Origin: Rubrivivax sp.
Lineage (GTDB): Bacteria; Pseudomonadota; Gammaproteobacteria; Burkholderiales; Burkholderiaceae_C
Assembly (NCBI GenBank): GCA_016719535.1
Contig: JADJYX010000001.1
Coordinates: forward strand, 930,001-994,000
DNA: 64,000 nucleotides
Reading direction: 5' to 3'
The notes beneath the pieces were generated by a model, which searched no databases, was not told the origin of the DNA, and saw only the letters and a program-made list of their open reading frames with translations. The position numbers and the translations under genes were made by a program. Positions 55,361-64,000 of this stretch are shown here, piece by piece (position 1 is the first letter of the stretch; each line of letters starts with the position of its first letter).

Positions 55361-55443
55361 GGGAGTCCTTTCAGGGTCTGGGAGAGGGGGCCGTCGGTGG
55401 AGTCGATCAGGTCGGCTGAGTTCCGCATGCCAGCGGCCGTGCC

Positions 55444-56082
55444 TCAGGGGCGCTCGACGCGCACGAGTTGCGATTCGATGGCCGAGCCCTGCAGCTTGCC
55501 CTGCAGGCCCTCGGCATCGCCGCGTGTCTCGTACGGGCCCAGGCGCACGCGGTAGACGACACGGCCATTCTGTTCCCGTTCGGTGACCTTGGCACTGTGG
55601 CCCAGCATGGCCAGCCTGGCGCGCTGCTGTTCGGCCTCGTCGGCGCGCGTGTAGGCGCCGGCCTGCACGAAAAAGACGAAGGGCTCGGCGCCGCGCGGTG
55701 CCGGCGTGGCAGCGCCCGACAGGATGGCCGCCGGGTCCTTGCCTGCACGCGCGCCGCTGGCGGCGGCGCTGGCGGCGGCCGTTGCCGCGCCGCGGGCGGC
55801 CGAGGCCGCGGCGGCGGGCCCCGATGCGCCGGCCGCAGCCGATGCCGCGCCGGCCGCTGCCGGCAGCCTGGGCAGCTTGCCGGCCAGCGGCGCATTCGGA
55901 TCCCAGTTGCGGTTGCGCGCCTGTTCGGCCTGATCCTGCTCGGGCGTGCGCTGCGGCACCTTGTTGACGAAGGGCACAGGGGCCTTGGTGATGTAGAGCG
56001 CCACGCCCAGCGCCAGCGACAACCCGACCAGCAGCCCGACGATGACGCCGAGCACGAAGCCGCCCCGCTGCGGCGCCCTCAT
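55444..56082 (-). CDS. SPOR-domain inner-membrane protein (FtsN-like)
   Basis: 212 residues. A short cytoplasmic start and one transmembrane helix (about 10-31), a long Ala/Pro-rich linker (70-115), then a C-terminal SPOR domain (FFVQAGAYTRADEAEQQRARLAMLG...RVRLGPYETRGDAEGLQGKL) that binds denuded septal peptidoglycan. Likely a cell-division protein. Starts within the argS stop (ATGA overlap), the common argS-SPOR-dsbA arrangement of Burkholderiales. Confidence 0.88.
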   Translation of the reverse strand: MRAPQRGGFVLGVIVGLLVGLSLALGVALYITKAPVPFVNKVPQRTPEQDQAEQARNRNWDPNAPLAGKLPRLPAAAGAASAAAGASGPAAAASAARGAATAAASAAASGARAGKDPAAILSGAATPAPRGAEPFVFFVQAGAYTRADEAEQQRARLAMLGHSAKVTEREQNGRVVYRVRLGPYETRGDAEGLQGKLQGSAIESQLVRVERP

Positions 56083-57812
56083 GCCGAGGCCCCGGCCGGC
56101 GCTTCGGCGCGCTGCATCGATGCGGGGGCGCTCACGCCCAGCACCGCCAGGCCGTTGTGCAGCACCTGGCGCGTGGCGGCCAGCAGGGCCATGCGGGCAC
56201 GCGTGAGCCCGGCATCGTCGGACAGGAAGCGCTCGGCCGCATACCAGCCGTGCAGCGCGGCCGCCAGATCGCGCAGGTAGAAGGCGACGTCGTGCGGCGC
56301 CAGATCGGCGGTGGCCCGCGTCAGCATGTCGGGATAGTCGGCCAGCTTCAGCAGCAGCGCCTGCTCGGTGGGTGCTGCCAGGCGCGAGAGCTCGGCCGCG
56401 GCCAGCGAAGCCGGGGCGGCATCGCCCCCCTGCGCCTGGTACTGCGACAGCACCGAGCAGATGCGCGCATGCGCATACTGCACGTAGAAGACCGGGTTCT
56501 CGTCGCTCTGCTTCAGCGCCAGATCGACGTCGAAGACGAATTCGGTATCGGCCTTGCGGCTGATGAGGAAGAAGCGCACCGCATCGCGGCTGGTCCAGTC
56601 GATGAGGTCGCGCAGCGTGACGTAGCTGCCGGCGCGCTTGGAGATCTTCACCTCCTGGCCGCCGCGCATCACCGTCACCATCTTGTGCAGCACGTAGTCG
56701 GGGTAGCCGGCCGGGATGCCGACATCTGCCGCCTGCAGGCCGGCGCGCACGCGCGCGATGGTGCCGTGGTGGTCGGTGCCCTGCACGTTGATGACCTTGT
56801 CGAAGCCGCGCTGGAACTTGTCGATGTGGTAGGCGACGTCGGGCACGAAATAGGTGTAGGTGCCGTCGGACTTGCGCATCACGCGGTCCTTGTCGTCACC
56901 GTAGTCGGTGCTGCGCAGCCACAGCGCGCCGTCCTTCTCGTAGGTCTTGCCGTTGGCCACCAGGCGATCGACCGTGGCCTGCACGCGGCCGCTGGTGTAG
57001 AGGCCGGATTCCAGAAAATAGTGGTCGAACCTCAGGCCGAAGGCGCGCAGGTCCAGGTCCTGCTCGTGGCGCAGGTAGGCCACCGCAAACTGGCGGATGC
57101 CGTCGAGGTCGTCCACGTCGCCGGAGGCCGTGAACTCGCGGTCGTCGGCCTTCACCGTCTGGCGGTTGCGGAAGTCGTCGGCGATGTCCTGGATGTAGTC
57201 GCCGTTGTAGGCCGATTCCGGCCAGCCGTCGTCGCCGGGCTTCAGGCCCTGCAGGCGGCACTGCGTGGACTGCGCCAGCGTGCCGATCTGCACGCCGGCG
57301 TCGTTGTAATAGAACTCGCGCTGCACCTGCCAGCCCTGGGTGGCCAGCAGGTTGCACAGCGCGTCGCCCAGCGCCGCCTGGCGCGCATGGCCCACGTGCA
57401 GCGGGCCGGTGGGGTTGGCGGAGACGAACTCGACCATCACGCGCTGACCCTGCCCGGGGCTGCGGGCCGGCTGCTGGCCGTAGCACTGCGCGCCGGCCAG
57501 CACCTCGCCGACCACGCTCTGGCGGGCCGCCGGCGTCAGGCGCAGGTTGACGAAGCCGGGGCCGGCGATCTCGAGCGCGGCCACCCAGCGCTGCACGGCG
57601 GGGTCGGCCTGCAGGGCGTCGACCAGGGCTTTCGCGATCTCGCGCGGGTTCTTCTTCAGGCTGCGCGCCAGCGGCATCGCGGCGGTGATGGCGAGGTCGC
57701 CGTGGGTTGCCTGCCTGGGGGATTCGAAGACCGCGGCCGGCGGCGCTTCGGGGGCCAGCTGCGCCAGCGCCCGGGTCAGGGCCTGCAGCAGCTCCTGCTT
57801 GGCTTGGATCAT
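56079..57812 (-). CDS. argS: Arginyl-tRNA synthetase
   Basis: 577 residues, class I. HIGH motif variant NPTGPLHVGHARQ near residue 132, KMSKS-like KISKRAGSYVTL near 388, an N-terminal Add1 domain and a C-terminal DALR anticodon-binding domain ending LGVSAPASM. Charges tRNA-Arg. First gene of the argS-SPOR-dsbA group; the upstream 190-base gap is shared with the divergent kinase gene. Confidence 0.96.
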   Translation of the reverse strand: MIQAKQELLQALTRALAQLAPEAPPAAVFESPRQATHGDLAITAAMPLARSLKKNPREIAKALVDALQADPAVQRWVAALEIAGPGFVNLRLTPAARQSVVGEVLAGAQCYGQQPARSPGQGQRVMVEFVSANPTGPLHVGHARQAALGDALCNLLATQGWQVQREFYYNDAGVQIGTLAQSTQCRLQGLKPGDDGWPESAYNGDYIQDIADDFRNRQTVKADDREFTASGDVDDLDGIRQFAVAYLRHEQDLDLRAFGLRFDHYFLESGLYTSGRVQATVDRLVANGKTYEKDGALWLRSTDYGDDKDRVMRKSDGTYTYFVPDVAYHIDKFQRGFDKVINVQGTDHHGTIARVRAGLQAADVGIPAGYPDYVLHKMVTVMRGGQEVKISKRAGSYVTLRDLIDWTSRDAVRFFLISRKADTEFVFDVDLALKQSDENPVFYVQYAHARICSVLSQYQAQGGDAAPASLAAAELSRLAAPTEQALLLKLADYPDMLTRATADLAPHDVAFYLRDLAAALHGWYAAERFLSDDAGLTRARMALLAATRQVLHNGLAVLGVSAPASMQRAEAPAGASA

Positions 57813-58004
57813 CGCGCGATTCTACGGGTGGGGGTTGCGCCGTCCCCATGGGCCGGTAAGCGCCGGCATCGGGCACCTGTTCGGCGTTATGCTGACATCG
57901 CGTCGCTGGCACGATGTCTCGCCGGGGCGTGCTGTCAGCCCCTGCGCCCCTGCGACCGCCATGACCGCCCCGGCCCCCCTCTCCCCAGGCCCGCCCCTGC
58001 CGCC

Positions 58005-59315
58005 TTGCCGCCGCTGATCGGCAAATACCCGGTGCTGGCGCGGCTGGGCGAGGGCGCCACCAGCGAGGTCTTCCTGGCCCGCGACGAGTTTCGCGGCGTC
58101 GACGTGGCGGTCAAGCGCGTGCGCCTGGGCCTGCTGCCCGATTCGCGCGAGTCGCACTTCCAGCGCCGCTTCTTCGCCGCCGAGGCGGCGCTGGTGGGGC
58201 GGCTCAACCATCCCAACGTGGTGCAGATCCTCGATGCCGTCTTCGACGATGCCGCGCCCTACCTGGTGATGGAATATGTCAACGGCGTGACGCTGCGGCG
58301 CTTCTGCCGCGCCGATGCGCTGCTGCCGCTGGACCAGATCGTCGAAATCGGCTTCAAGTGCGCGATGGCGCTGGGCTATGTCTACCGCCAGGGCGTGATC
58401 CACCGCGACGTCAAGCCGGCCAACCTGCTGGCGGTGATGAAGGGCGACCAGGTTGCCGACGTCAAGATCACCGATTTCGGCAGCGCCTTCAACCAGACCT
58501 CCGACGCCACGCAGGTCTACCGCGTGGGCTCGCTCGCCTACATGTCGCCCGAGCAACTCGACGGCGACACGCTCGACTGCCGCGCCGATGTCTATTCGCT
58601 GGCGGCGGTGCTGTACCACCTGATTGCCGGGCGCCCGCCCTTCGACGCCACGCGGCAGACGGCCATCATGCACCAGATCTACAACGTGCAGCCGGCCTCG
58701 CTGCGCACGCTGCGCGAGGGCGTCTCGGAGCGGCTGGACCTGCTGATCCTGGGCGCGCTGGCCAAGGACCGCGACCAGCGGCCGGCCGACTGGGACCGCT
58801 TCGCGCGCGAGCTGTCGGCGCTGGTCACCGACCACGAGGTGCCGCGCGGCCACGCGCAGGGCGTGCTCGATTCCGAGCGTTTCAACCTGCTGCGCTCGCT
58901 CGACTTCTTCCGCGATTTCGGTGACGTCGAACTGTGGGAGGTGGTGCACCGCGCGCGCTGGCAGCGCCTGCCCTTCGGCCATGCCATCTACCACAAGGGC
59001 CAGGAGGGCGACGACTTCCACATCCTGGCCAGCGGCACGGTCGACGTCTTTCGCGACGGCCAGCGCGTGGCGCGGCTGGGAGCCGGCGATTCGGTCGGCG
59101 AGATGGCCTACCTGGCCCCCAACCCCGACCTGCGCGTGCACAGCACCGACGTGCTGGTGGCCGAGCCGGTGACCGCGATCTCGTTCACGCCGCATACGCT
59201 GGGGCAGGTGTCGATGGCCACGCGCCACCTCTTCGACGGCGCCTTCATCCGCGTGCTGGTGCGCCGGCTGCATGCCGCACACGAGGCGCTGGCACACCCG
59301 CGGCGCATCCTGTAG
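58005..59315 (+). CDS. Serine/threonine protein kinase with C-terminal cyclic-nucleotide-binding domain
   Basis: About 436 residues if TTG 58005 is the start. Kinase domain with GEGATSEVF Gly loop, VAVKRV, HRDVKPANLL (catalytic loop), ITDFGSAF and SPEQLDGD (APE-like), all Hanks-type motifs. From about 300 on, a CRP-like cNMP-binding domain (YHKGQEGDDFHILASGTVDVFRDG; GDSVGEMAYL). No transmembrane helix. Start unclear: an ATG at 57961 opens a plausible MTAPAPLSPGPP lead but in another frame, so a missed base or a TTG start must be considered. Confidence 0.8.
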   Translation: MPPLIGKYPVLARLGEGATSEVFLARDEFRGVDVAVKRVRLGLLPDSRESHFQRRFFAAEAALVGRLNHPNVVQILDAVFDDAAPYLVMEYVNGVTLRRFCRADALLPLDQIVEIGFKCAMALGYVYRQGVIHRDVKPANLLAVMKGDQVADVKITDFGSAFNQTSDATQVYRVGSLAYMSPEQLDGDTLDCRADVYSLAAVLYHLIAGRPPFDATRQTAIMHQIYNVQPASLRTLREGVSERLDLLILGALAKDRDQRPADWDRFARELSALVTDHEVPRGHAQGVLDSERFNLLRSLDFFRDFGDVELWEVVHRARWQRLPFGHAIYHKGQEGDDFHILASGTVDVFRDGQRVARLGAGDSVGEMAYLAPNPDLRVHSTDVLVAEPVTAISFTPHTLGQVSMATRHLFDGAFIRVLVRRLHAAHEALAHPRRIL

Positions 59316-59443
59316 GCGCGGACTGTGGCCGCGGCGCGTCATCCGCAAGCGGTCCGGCGCGTTGACGACTTGTCGGTGCGGCGCCGGGCATGCTGGAATG
59401 CGCGGCCGTCCACCGGCATTCGATCATCCACGAGGAGAACCCG

Positions 59444-59719
59444 ATGAAGACCCTGGCTTCGATCCTGGCCGTCTGCGCCAGCGTGCTGCTGACCGTGCCG
59501 CTTTCGGCGGCCGCTGCCGACAAGGCCACCTGCGAAAAGTCCGCCGACGACAAGAAGCTCGCCGGCGCGGCGCGCAACAGCCACGTCAAGAAGTGCATGG
59601 GCGATGGCGGTGGCAGCGCCGCCTGCGAGGCCAAGGCGCTGAGCAAGGACGGCAAGCCGCTGGCCGGCGCCGCCAAGGCCAGCTTCATGAAGAAGTGCGA
59701 GGCCGAGGCCAAGAAGTAA
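59444..59719 (+). CDS. PsiF-repeat periplasmic protein
   Basis: 91 residues. Signal peptide about 1-24 ending SAAAA. Two PsiF repeats follow: CEKSADDKKLAGAARNSHVKKCM and CEAKALSKDGKPLAGAAKASFMKKC, each with a Cys pair. GAGGAGAA ribosome site upstream. E. coli PsiF is phosphate-starvation induced; the molecular role is unknown. A terminator follows. Confidence 0.85.
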   Translation: MKTLASILAVCASVLLTVPLSAAAADKATCEKSADDKKLAGAARNSHVKKCMGDGGGSAACEAKALSKDGKPLAGAAKASFMKKCEAEAKK

Positions 59720-59743
59720 AGCCGTCCCGGCTCCACCCGTGAT

Positions 59744-59765
59744 CGAGGGCGCTGCGGCGCCCTCG
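59744..59765 (+). terminator. Terminator between psiF-like and lysR-like genes
   Basis: 9-bp stem CGAGGGCGC (59744-59752) with complement at 59757-59765 and a TGCG loop, then CATCGTTTC. It lies between convergent genes and could act in both directions, although the T-tract is weak. Confidence 0.7.
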
Positions 59766-59772
59766 CATCGTT

Positions 59773-60681
59773 TCAGGCCGCTGCCCAGTAGGCCGCGTCG
59801 CCATAGCTGTGCTTGACGAAGTCGATCCACAGCCGCACGCGCAGCGGCAGGTGCTTGCGCTGCGGGAAGACGGCGAAGATGCCGCTGGGCGGCGCCGCAA
59901 AATCATGCAGCACCACCTGCAGGCGGCCGGCGGCGACCTCGCGCTCCACCTCCCAGGTGCTGCGCCAGGCCAGCCCCAGGCCGGCCAGGCACCAGTCGTG
60001 CAGCACCTGTCCGTCGCTGCAGTCCAGCCGCCCGCCCGGTCGCAGGTGGGTGAGGGCACCATCGATCATGAAGGCCCAGCCGCGCGTCTGGCTGGCCTCG
60101 GACGACAGCGCCAGGCATTCGTGGCGCGACAGTTCGGCCGGCGTCTTCGGCACGCCGGCGCGCTGCAGGTAGGCGGGTGCCGCCACGCACAGGCGCCAGT
60201 TGTCGGCCAGGCGCACGCTGACGAGGCTGGAGTCACCCAGGTCGCCGACGCGGATGGCGCAGTCGAAGCCCTCGTTGACGATGTCGACCACGCGGTCGGA
60301 CAGGTTCAGCGACACGCTCACGTCGGGGTGCTGGGCCAGGAATCTCGGCACCAGCGGCGCGACGTGGCGGCGGCCGAAACCGGCCGGCGCGGTGATGCGC
60401 AGGTGGCCGCTGGCCTTCACGCCGCCGGCGCTGACGCTGGCCTCGGCATTGGCCAGATCGGCCAGCAGGCGCTGGCAGTCCTCGAGAAAGGCGCTGCCCT
60501 CGTGCGTGAGCGAGATGCGCCGCGTGGTGCGCAGCAGCAGCTTGACGCCCAGGCGCTCTTCCAGCGCATCGATGCGCCGGCCGATCACCGCCGGCGCCAC
60601 GCCCTCGGCGCGCGCCGCAGCCGTCAGGCTGCCCCTGGCGGCCACCGCAACCAGGGTTTCGATCTGCTTGAGCCGATCCAT
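59773..60681 (-). CDS. LysR-family transcriptional regulator
   Basis: 302 residues. N-terminal winged HTH (MDRLKQIETLVAVAARGSLTAAARAEGVAPAVIGRRIDALEERLG) and a C-terminal substrate-binding domain. ATG 60681 gives the canonical start. The inducer is unknown. Divergent from the haloacid dehalogenase gene with an 86-base gap, so it probably controls that gene and perhaps malate synthase G. Confidence 0.88.
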   Translation of the reverse strand: MDRLKQIETLVAVAARGSLTAAARAEGVAPAVIGRRIDALEERLGVKLLLRTTRRISLTHEGSAFLEDCQRLLADLANAEASVSAGGVKASGHLRITAPAGFGRRHVAPLVPRFLAQHPDVSVSLNLSDRVVDIVNEGFDCAIRVGDLGDSSLVSVRLADNWRLCVAAPAYLQRAGVPKTPAELSRHECLALSSEASQTRGWAFMIDGALTHLRPGGRLDCSDGQVLHDWCLAGLGLAWRSTWEVEREVAAGRLQVVLHDFAAPPSGIFAVFPQRKHLPLRVRLWIDFVKHSYGDAAYWAAA

Positions 60682-60767
60682 GGCACGCAACTATGCATCA
60701 AATTGACAGCAATCCATGAATCTCGGCGTCGTTAATGCGTGACCACGGTTCGAATACAGTCCCGGGC

Positions 60768-61433
60768 ATGAAACTGCGCGCCGTCCTGTTCGACGCCTAC
60801 GGCACCTTGTTCGATGTCTACAGCGTCGCGCTGCTGGCCGAGCAGCTGTTTCCGGGACAGGGCGAGCGCCTGGCCGTGATCTGGCGCGACAAGCAGATCG
60901 ACTACACACGCCTGGTGTCGATGAGCGGCCGCTACCGGCCATTCTGGGAGCTGACACGCGCCGGCCTGCGCTTTGCCTGCACCCGCCTGGGCCTGACGCT
61001 CGACGCCGCCGCCGAGGAGCGGCTGATGAACCAGTACCACCACCTCAGCGCCTTTCCCGAAAACCACGCCGTGCTGGCCGAGCTGCAGCGCCGCGGCGTG
61101 CCCGCGGGCATCCTGAGCAACGGCGACCCGGCGATGCTGCAGGTGGCGGTGAAGAGCGCCGGCTTTGCCGATGCACTGCAGCACCTGATTTCGGTCGACG
61201 CCGTGCAGCGTTACAAGACCGACCCCGCCGCCTATGCGCTGGGGCCGCAGGCGCTGGGGCTGCCGGCGCGCGAGATCCTGTTCGTCTCCAGCAACGGCTG
61301 GGACGCCATCGGCGCCACCTGGTTCGGCTATGCCACGCTGTGGGTCAACCGCAGCGGGCTGCCGCTGGACCCGCTGGGCACCGAGCCCACGCGCACGGGC
61401 AGCAGCCTGCGCGACGTGCTCGACTTTTTCTGA
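60768..61433 (+). CDS. (S)-2-haloacid dehalogenase, type II
   Basis: 221 residues, HAD superfamily. Nucleophile Asp9 in LFDAYGTLFDV, Arg/Lys-containing DKQIDYTRL near 45, LSNGDPAML near 115, a Lys in RYKTDP near 148 and SSNGWDAIGA near 173 match the L-2-haloacid dehalogenase residue set. Hydrolyses L-2-haloacids to D-2-hydroxyacids. The adjacent glyoxylate enzyme could use a product such as glycolate-derived glyoxylate; this link is speculative. Confidence 0.87.
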   Translation: MKLRAVLFDAYGTLFDVYSVALLAEQLFPGQGERLAVIWRDKQIDYTRLVSMSGRYRPFWELTRAGLRFACTRLGLTLDAAAEERLMNQYHHLSAFPENHAVLAELQRRGVPAGILSNGDPAMLQVAVKSAGFADALQHLISVDAVQRYKTDPAAYALGPQALGLPAREILFVSSNGWDAIGATWFGYATLWVNRSGLPLDPLGTEPTRTGSSLRDVLDFF

Positions 61434-61456
61434 ACCTCTCTTCGACGAGACCGACC

Positions 61457-63655
61457 ATGACCGACCGCATCAACGTCCATGGCCTGCAGGTGGCCGCCAA
61501 CCTGCACCGCTTCATCGACGAGCAGGTGCTGCCCGGCACCGGTGTCGAGCCGGCGGCCTTCTGGGCCGGCTTCGATGCCCTCGTCGCCGACCTGGCGCCG
61601 AAGAATGCCGCGCTGCTGGCCGAGCGCGATCGCCTGCAGGCCGAACTGGACGCCTGGCACCGCGCCAACCCGGGCCCGATCCGGGCGATGAAAAAATACA
61701 AGGCCTTCCTGCACAAGATCGGCTACCTGGTGCCGGTGCCGGCCAGGGTGCGCGCGACGACGAAGAACGTCGACGCCGAACTGGCGCTGCAGGCCGGCCC
61801 GCAGCTGGTGGTGCCGATCACCAATGCGCGCTATGCGCTGAATGCCGCCAATGCGCGCTGGGGCAGCCTGTACGACGCGCTCTACGGCACCGACGCCTTG
61901 TCCGAAGCCGACGGCGCCACCAAGGTCGGGCCCAACGGCGAGGGCTACAACCCGGTGCGCGGCGCCAAGGTGATCGAATACGCCCGCCATGTGCTCGACC
62001 GCTGCGTGCCGCTTCAGCGCGGCTCGCACCTCGACAGCACGGCCTACCGCGTGGTCGACAACAACCTGCAGGTCACGCTGAAGGACGGCAAGGCCGTGGG
62101 CCTGAAGAACCCGGCGCAGTTCGTCGGCTTCCAGGGCGAGATGGGTTCGCCGTCGGCGGTGCTGCTGTCGCACCACGGCCTGCACCTGGACATCCGCATC
62201 GACGCCACGCATCCCATCGGCAGGACCGATCCGGCCGGCGTCGCCGACCTGGTGCTGGAAGCCGCGTTGTCGACCATCCTCGACCTCGAGGATTCGGTCG
62301 CCGTGGTCGATGCCGACGACAAGCTGCTGGCCTATGGCAACTGGCTGGGCATCCTCAAGGGCACGCTGACCGAGCCGGTCACCAAGGGCGGCAAGACCTT
62401 CCAGCGCGGACTCAACCCCGACCGCCTCTATACCGGCCCGCGTGGCGAGGACGTGGCGCTGCACGGCCGCAGCCTGCTGTTCGTGCGCAACGTCGGCCAC
62501 CTGATGAGCAACCCGGCCATCCTGTGGGGCGCCGATGGCAGGGAGATCCCGGAAGGGATCATGGACGCGGTGATCACCACCACCATCGCGCTGCACGACC
62601 TGAAGAAGACCGACGGCCTGCGCAACAGCCGCCGCGGCAGCGTCTATATCGTCAAGCCCAAGATGCACGGCCCGGCGGAAGTCGCCTTCGCGGCCGAGCT
62701 GTTCGGCCGCGTCGAGCAGCTGCTGGGCCTGCCCAAGGCCACCGTCAAGCTGGGCATCATGGACGAGGAGCGCCGCACCAGCGTCAACCTCAAGGCCTGC
62801 ATCGCCGCGGCCGCCGACCGCGTGGCCTTCATCAATACCGGCTTCCTGGACCGCACCGGCGACGAGATGCACACCGCCATGCACGCCGGCCCGATGCTGC
62901 GCAAGGGCGACATGAAATCCAGCGCCTGGATCCAGGCCTACGAGCGCAGCAACGTGCTCATCGGCCTGGAATGCGGGCTGCGCGGCAAGGCGCAGATCGG
63001 CAAGGGCATGTGGGCCATGCCCGACCTGATGGCCGCCATGCTGCAGCAGAAGATCGGCCACCCGAAGGCCGGCGCCAACACCGCCTGGGTGCCCAGCCCG
63101 ACGGCGGCCACGCTGCACGCGCTGCACTACCACCAGGTCGACGTCTTCAAGGTGCAGAAGGCGCTGGAGAAGGTCGACATCGATGCCGAGCGCGAGGCCA
63201 TCCTCGACGGCCTGCTGACGGTGCCGGTGGTGAAGACGCCCAAGTGGACCGATGCCGACAAGCAGCAGGAGCTGGACAACAACGCACAGGGCATCCTGGG
63301 TTATGTGGTGCGCTGGGTCGACCAGGGCGTGGGCTGCTCCAAGGTGCCCGACATCCACAACATCGGCCTGATGGAAGACCGCGCCACGCTGCGCATCAGC
63401 AGCCAGCACATGGCCAACTGGCTGCTGCACGGCGTGGTGAGCAAGGCGCAGGTGCGCAGCACGCTCAAGCGCATGGCCAAGGTGGTGGACAAGCAGAATG
63501 CCGGCGATGCCGCCTACCGCCCGATGGCGCCGGGCTTCGACGGCGCCGCCTTCCAGGCCGCCTGCGACCTGGTCTTCAAGGGGCTGGCGCAGCCCAGCGG
63601 CTATACCGAACCGCTGCTGCATGCCTGGCGCTTGAAGGTCAAGGCCGCGGGCTGA
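61457..63655 (+). CDS. glcB: Malate synthase G
   Basis: 732 residues, the length of isoform G. Condenses glyoxylate and acetyl-CoA to malate. Catalytic region visible as LDLEDSVAVVDADDK (Glu/Asp near 277-282), GLNPDRLYTGPRGEDVALHGRSLLFVRNVGHLM (Arg near 340) and MDEERRTSVNLKACI near 435. The general-base Asp is in the later segment near 630. Starts 23 bases after the dehalogenase gene. Confidence 0.96.
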   Translation: MTDRINVHGLQVAANLHRFIDEQVLPGTGVEPAAFWAGFDALVADLAPKNAALLAERDRLQAELDAWHRANPGPIRAMKKYKAFLHKIGYLVPVPARVRATTKNVDAELALQAGPQLVVPITNARYALNAANARWGSLYDALYGTDALSEADGATKVGPNGEGYNPVRGAKVIEYARHVLDRCVPLQRGSHLDSTAYRVVDNNLQVTLKDGKAVGLKNPAQFVGFQGEMGSPSAVLLSHHGLHLDIRIDATHPIGRTDPAGVADLVLEAALSTILDLEDSVAVVDADDKLLAYGNWLGILKGTLTEPVTKGGKTFQRGLNPDRLYTGPRGEDVALHGRSLLFVRNVGHLMSNPAILWGADGREIPEGIMDAVITTTIALHDLKKTDGLRNSRRGSVYIVKPKMHGPAEVAFAAELFGRVEQLLGLPKATVKLGIMDEERRTSVNLKACIAAAADRVAFINTGFLDRTGDEMHTAMHAGPMLRKGDMKSSAWIQAYERSNVLIGLECGLRGKAQIGKGMWAMPDLMAAMLQQKIGHPKAGANTAWVPSPTAATLHALHYHQVDVFKVQKALEKVDIDAEREAILDGLLTVPVVKTPKWTDADKQQELDNNAQGILGYVVRWVDQGVGCSKVPDIHNIGLMEDRATLRISSQHMANWLLHGVVSKAQVRSTLKRMAKVVDKQNAGDAAYRPMAPGFDGAAFQAACDLVFKGLAQPSGYTEPLLHAWRLKVKAAG

Positions 63656-63672
63656 CGCTGCAGGGGCCGCCG

Positions 63673-64000
63673 GTGTCGACATCCGTGCTCGACGACCGCC
63701 GCAGCGGCACCTTCACCGCCAGCAGCGGCGCCACCTGGCGCTGCTTCACCGATGCCGTGATGGGCGGCGTCTCGACCGGCTGGATGTCGGTCGAGACCAT
63801 CGACGGCCGTGCCGCGCTGGTCCTGCGCGGGCAGGTCAGCCTGGCCCACAACGGCGGCTTCGTGCAGATGGCGCTGGACCTGCCGGCGCCGCCTGCGGCC
63901 GGCGTGCAGGGCATCGAGTTCGATGTCCATGGCAACGGCCGCCGTTACGGCCTGCACCTGCGCACCGCGGACATGACCGCGCCCTGGCAGGCCTGGCGCG
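63673..64000 (+). CDS. CIA30-family protein, N-terminal part (runs off window)
   Basis: 109 codons visible from a possible GTG at 63673 (GCAGGGG upstream); the 3' end is outside the window. Pattern WRCFTDAVMGGVSTGWM, then LRGQVSLAHNGGFVQMALDL and IEFDVHGNGRRYGLHLRT, as in CIA30/NDUFAF1-like domains, which form a galactose-binding-like fold. Bacterial members have no settled function. Start codon uncertain. Confidence 0.72.
   Translation, partial: MSTSVLDDRRSGTFTASSGATWRCFTDAVMGGVSTGWMSVETIDGRAALVLRGQVSLAHNGGFVQMALDLPAPPAAGVQGIEFDVHGNGRRYGLHLRTADMTAPWQAWR

Overview
The window is high-GC DNA from a betaproteobacterium, most likely Burkholderiales. Supporting signs are the E. coli-like FadD, a DUF4148-type small secreted protein, the rpoN-lptB-lptA order, and GC-rich intergenic repeats of a kind I associate with Comamonadaceae and Sphaerotilaceae. 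No tRNA, rRNA, CRISPR array, insertion sequence or phage gene was seen. About 45 kb (roughly 4.8-50.3 kb) is a chromosomal sulfur-oxidation island set between ordinary housekeeping genes.

Layout. (1) 1-4.8 kb: start of a secreted protein (minus strand), fadD, a DUF4148-like protein, rsmE and an amidase. (2) 4.9-7.4 kb: tusA, dsrE2, a YeeE/YedE sulfur transporter and a haem lipoprotein, ending in a strong hairpin. (3) 7.5-13.9 kb, minus strand: a ten-gene accessory operon divergent from dsrA. It encodes small unknown proteins, a Cas6/Cmx6-like protein, a DsrC-like protein without its functional cysteines, a TauD-like dioxygenase, an HTH/2Fe-2S/FAD reductase and an S24-like protein. (4) 14.1-29.2 kb: the reverse dissimilatory sulfite reductase operon dsrABEFHCMK-sqr-dsrLJOPN, a second cysteine-less DsrC-like gene, a sirohaem methyltransferase and a rhodanese. 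(5) 29.2-31.1 kb, minus strand: a NarX/NarL-like two-component pair. (6) 31.3-41.2 kb: a second DsrM/DsrK-like pair leading a V/A-type ATPase operon. (7) 41.4-48.9 kb: soeABC, a TauE/SafE sulfite exporter, a small membrane protein, UspA and an AhpD-Rieske fusion, followed by a FadL-type outer-membrane protein. (8) 50.3-57.8 kb, minus strand: RlmL-type methyltransferase, rpoN, lptB, lptA, dsbA, a SPOR protein and argS. (9) 57.9-64 kb: a Ser/Thr kinase with a cyclic-nucleotide-binding domain, a PsiF-type protein, LysR, an L-2-haloacid dehalogenase, malate synthase G and the start of a CIA30 protein.

How it works together (inference from known families). SQR oxidises sulfide at the membrane. TusA, DsrE2, rhodanese and DsrEFH pass persulfide sulfur to DsrC. 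DsrAB with DsrL oxidises it to sulfite, and DsrMKJOP re-oxidises DsrC and sends electrons to the quinone pool. SoeABC oxidises sulfite to sulfate in the cytoplasm, and TauE can export excess sulfite. The extra DsrMK pair operonic with a V-type ATPase suggests a further link between thiol/quinone redox chemistry and ion gradients. Three operons (tusA, dsr with its divergent accessory operon, and soe) share a two-box ACCC-N4-GGGT-like operator, so a common regulator is likely; the NarL-type response regulator is one candidate.
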